A DNA stretch of 7,004 bases. It comes from an uncultured Lachnoanaerobaculum sp. GTDB taxonomy: Bacteria; Bacillota; Clostridia; Lachnospirales; Lachnospiraceae. The notes under the pieces are model-generated. The model was not told the DNA's origin, made no database searches, and saw only the letters and a list, made by a program, of their open reading frames with translations. The stretch spans positions 1 to 7,004 of the forward strand of contig CAKAQP010000119.1 of assembly GCA_916720285.1 (NCBI GenBank), given 5' to 3'. This document shows, one piece after another, positions 5,266-7,004 of the stretch (positions are counted from its first letter, which is position 1; every line of letters starts with the position of its first letter). The position numbers and the translations under genes were made by a program.

Positions 5266-6198
5266 ATGTCTAGAGTTTATAAGAGCAGTAGTGAGTTAAT
5301 CGGTAATACACCATTGGTAGAAGTGTCAAATATTGAAAAGGAGCTTGGCCTTAAAGCAAAAGTTTTGGTAAAGCTTGAGTATTTCAATCCGGCAGGTTCT
5401 GTAAAGGACAGAATAGCACTTGCAATGATAGAGGCGGCAGAAAAGGAAGGCAAATTAAAGCCGGGTTCTACTATTATAGAAGCTACATCAGGTAATACAG
5501 GAATCGGACTTGCATCAGTAGGTACAGCAAAGGGATATAAGGTTATTCTTACAATGCCTGAGACAATGAGCGTTGAGAGAAGAAATATTCTTAAGGCATA
5601 TGGAGCTACTATAGAGCTTACAGAAGGATCAAAGGGAATGAAGGGTTCTATTGCCAAGGCTGAGGAGCTTGCTGCAAGCATTGAAGGAAGCTTTATACCT
5701 GCACAGTTTGAAAATAAGGCAAATCCTGCAGTTCACAAGGCTACAACAGGTCCTGAGATTTGGAATGATACTGAAGGTGAGGTTGATATCTTTATTTCAG
5801 GTATCGGAACCGGCGGTACTATATCAGGTGTAGGTGAGTTCTTAAAGGAGAAGAAGCCAAATGTTAAGGTGATCGCAGTGGAGCCTACAGGTTCTCCTAT
5901 ACTTTCTGAAGGAAAGAGCGGTCCTCATAAGATTCAGGGTATCGGAGCAGGATTTATTCCTAATACACTTAACACTAAGATATATGATGAGATTATCACA
6001 GTAGAAAACGAGGAAGCATTTGAGTATGGCAGACTTATAGCATCAAAAGAGGGTATCCTTGTAGGTATATCTTCAGGTGCGGCACTCTTTGCTGCAATTG
6101 AGGAGGCTAAAAAGCCAGAGAATGAGGGAAAGACTATAGTTGCTCTTTTACCTGACAGCGGTGACAGATACTTCTCAACACCTTTATTCACAGAATAA
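5266..6198 (+). CDS. cysK: Cysteine synthase A (O-acetylserine sulfhydrylase)
   Basis: A PLP-dependent beta-replacement enzyme that makes cysteine from O-acetylserine and sulfide in the cytoplasm. It has 310 residues, the usual CysK length. The Schiff-base lysine is K47 in NPAGSVKDR (41-49). The substrate-binding loop TSGNTG is at 74-79. MPETMSVERR is a typical active-site-cap segment. The PLP-phosphate loop GIGTGGT is at 179-185, and the C-terminal LLPDSGDRYFS carries the serine that contacts the PLP ring nitrogen. No extra CBS or regulatory domain is present, which argues against cystathionine beta-synthase. It is a single-gene unit with its own promoter and terminator, divergent from an AraC-type regulator; no cysE is adjacent. 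CysM-type or O-phosphoserine-using activity cannot be excluded, but the close match to CysK motifs makes it the best call. Confidence 0.95.
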   Translation: MSRVYKSSSELIGNTPLVEVSNIEKELGLKAKVLVKLEYFNPAGSVKDRIALAMIEAAEKEGKLKPGSTIIEATSGNTGIGLASVGTAKGYKVILTMPETMSVERRNILKAYGATIELTEGSKGMKGSIAKAEELAASIEGSFIPAQFENKANPAVHKATTGPEIWNDTEGEVDIFISGIGTGGTISGVGEFLKEKKPNVKVIAVEPTGSPILSEGKSGPHKIQGIGAGFIPNTLNTKIYDEIITVENEEAFEYGRLIASKEGILVGISSGAALFAAIEEAKKPENEGKTIVALLPDSGDRYFSTPLFTE

Positions 6199-6207
6199 AA
6201 ATATTTC

Positions 6208-6245
6208 ATCCCCTTATTATCATATGAGATAATAGGGGGATTTTT
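6208..6245 (+). terminator. cysK intrinsic terminator
   Basis: A 14-bp stem pairs 6208-6221 (AT, CCCC, T, TATTATC) with 6228-6241 (GATAATA, G, GGGG, AT), containing one T-G wobble. The loop is the 6-nt ATATGA, and the stem leads into TTTTT (6241-6245). It begins 9 bp after the cysK stop and separates cysK from glnS. Confidence 0.9.
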
Positions 6246-6267
6246 AAATATTAAAGCTTGTGCGGGA

Positions 6268-6296
6268 TTGCGATAGAGATATATCAATGATATAAT
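6268..6296 (+). promoter_or_regulatory. glnS promoter (sigma-A type)
   Basis: TTGCGA (6268-6273) and a perfect TATAAT (6291-6296) are spaced by 17 bp. Initiation near 6303 gives a leader of about 34 nt. A dyad ATATCA-A-TGATAT (6281-6293) overlaps the spacer and the start of the -10. There is no room for a T-box leader. Confidence 0.7.
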
Positions 6297-6336
6297 AATA
6301 GCTTAGTGAATAAACCGATACAGATGGGGGAAACTT

Positions 6337-7004
6337 ATGTCAGAAGAAATTAAAAATACCAATACTGAGACAGTTTCAAAGAATTTTATTGAGATAGAGA
6401 TAGAAAAGGACCTTGAGTCCGGAAGATTTGACCATGTGCAGACCAGATTCCCACCGGAGCCAAACGGATATTTGCATATAGGTCATGCAAAGTCAATTAT
6501 TTTAAATAATGATATTGCAAAAGAGTATGGCGGAAAATTCAACTTAAGATTTGACGATACAAATCCTACAAAGGAAAAAGAGGAGTTCGTACACTCAATA
6601 CTCGAAGATGTTAAGTGGCTTGGAGGAGAGTTTGAGGACAGACTCTTCTTTGCATCAAATTATTTTGAAGAGATGTATGAGAAGGCTGTAATGCTTATCA
6701 AGAAGGGTAAGGCGTTTGTCTGCGACTTAAGTGCGGATGAGATAAGAGAGTACAGAGGTGACTTTAAGACTCCGGGCAAGGAGAGTCCATATAGGAACAG
6801 ATCCGTTGAAGAAAATTTAAAACTTTTTGAGGATATGAAAAACGGACTTTTTGAGGACGGAAGCCATGTACTTCGTGCAAAAATAGATATGGCATCACCT
6901 AATATCAATATGAGAGATCCTGTAATCTACAGAGTGGCAAGAATGACTCATCACAACACAGGTGACAAGTGGTGTATTTATCCGATGTATGATTTTGCAC
7001 ATCC
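6337..7004 (+). CDS. glnS: Glutaminyl-tRNA synthetase, N-terminal part (cut by window end)
   Basis: A class I aminoacyl-tRNA synthetase that attaches glutamine to tRNA-Gln. The frame is open from the ATG at 6337 (GGGGG at 6326-6330, 6-nt spacing) to the window edge: 222 codons plus 2 bases. TRFPPEPNGYLHIGHAKS (36-53) contains the ATP-binding HIGH motif (47-50) in the form specific to GlnRS; bacterial GluRS has APSPTG and a different HIGH context. NLRFDDTNPTKEKEEFV is the next conserved GlnRS block. A short N-terminal extension of about 16 residues precedes NFIEIEIEKDLESG. The KMSKS-type motif and the anticodon-binding beta-barrels should lie beyond 7004. The gene has its own promoter after the cysK terminator, so it is not part of the cysK unit. 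I saw no frameshift. Confidence 0.93.
   Translation, partial: MSEEIKNTNTETVSKNFIEIEIEKDLESGRFDHVQTRFPPEPNGYLHIGHAKSIILNNDIAKEYGGKFNLRFDDTNPTKEKEEFVHSILEDVKWLGGEFEDRLFFASNYFEEMYEKAVMLIKKGKAFVCDLSADEIREYRGDFKTPGKESPYRNRSVEENLKLFEDMKNGLFEDGSHVLRAKIDMASPNINMRDPVIYRVARMTHHNTGDKWCIYPMYDFAH

Noticed and set aside
5277..5681. 134-codon - strand open frame inside cysK (and a second at 5934-6287)
   Set aside because: Both are antisense to a well-supported gene. Hydrophobic, Ser/Ile-rich translations are typical of antisense frames here, and no ribosome site or promoter was seen.
6660..6908. 82-codon - strand open frame inside glnS
   Set aside because: It is a shadow of the glnS frame, with no initiation signals.
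1..7004. CRISPR arrays, insertion sequences, phage or plasmid genes, tRNA or rRNA genes, toxin-antitoxin pairs
   Set aside because: No spaced direct repeats, terminal inverted repeats, transposase motifs, cloverleaf-like sequences or small paired genes were seen. All sizeable space is taken by housekeeping genes and short regulatory gaps.

Overview
The window looks like ordinary chromosome from a low-GC, AT-rich Firmicute, most likely a clostridial (Lachnospiraceae-type) anaerobe. The grounds are strong AGGAGG-type ribosome sites, heavy use of AGA for arginine and ATA for isoleucine, AT-rich spacers with consensus-like sigma-A promoters, and the short two-subunit 'type 2' isopropylmalate isomerase. 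The genus is inference. I see no mobile element, CRISPR array, tRNA, rRNA or phage gene, and no gene-free stretch longer than about 300 bases.

Layout. (1) 1-72: C-terminal tail of a + strand gene, possibly a HAD-type phosphatase. It ends at a hairpin terminator (79-106) shared with the convergent gene that follows. (2) 107-997 (-): LysR-type regulator, divergent from leuC. Their spacer holds a good leuC promoter (TTGATA-N17-TATTAT) and, just upstream of its -35, an 8-bp inverted repeat placed where LysR activators usually bind. (3) 1152-2916 (+): leuC and leuD, the two subunits of 3-isopropylmalate dehydratase, 16 bp apart, ending at a second bidirectional terminator. (4) 2948-4174 (-): argG, argininosuccinate synthase, with an AT-rich leader containing ARG-box-like repeats. 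(5) 4276-5109 (-): AraC-family regulator with a cupin sensor domain. (6) 5266-6198 (+): cysK, cysteine synthase, divergent from the araC gene, with a near-perfect promoter (TTGACA-N17-TATTAT) and a strong terminator. (7) 6337-end (+): N-terminal half of glnS, glutaminyl-tRNA synthetase, cut by the window edge.

How they fit together. The window is a cluster of small independent units for amino-acid supply (leucine, arginine, cysteine) and use (Gln-tRNA charging), with two transcription factors placed beside likely targets. The LysR-leuCD arrangement is the classic divergent regulator-target layout. The AraC-cysK pairing is less expected and is only a positional argument. None of the biosynthetic units is complete here: leuA and leuB are absent next to leuCD, argH next to argG, and cysE next to cysK.

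I found no evidence of a previously undescribed system. The most useful leads are regulatory: the leuC operator, the half-site cluster before argG, and the araC/cysK spacer. The presence of GlnRS in a Firmicute is a further point of interest.
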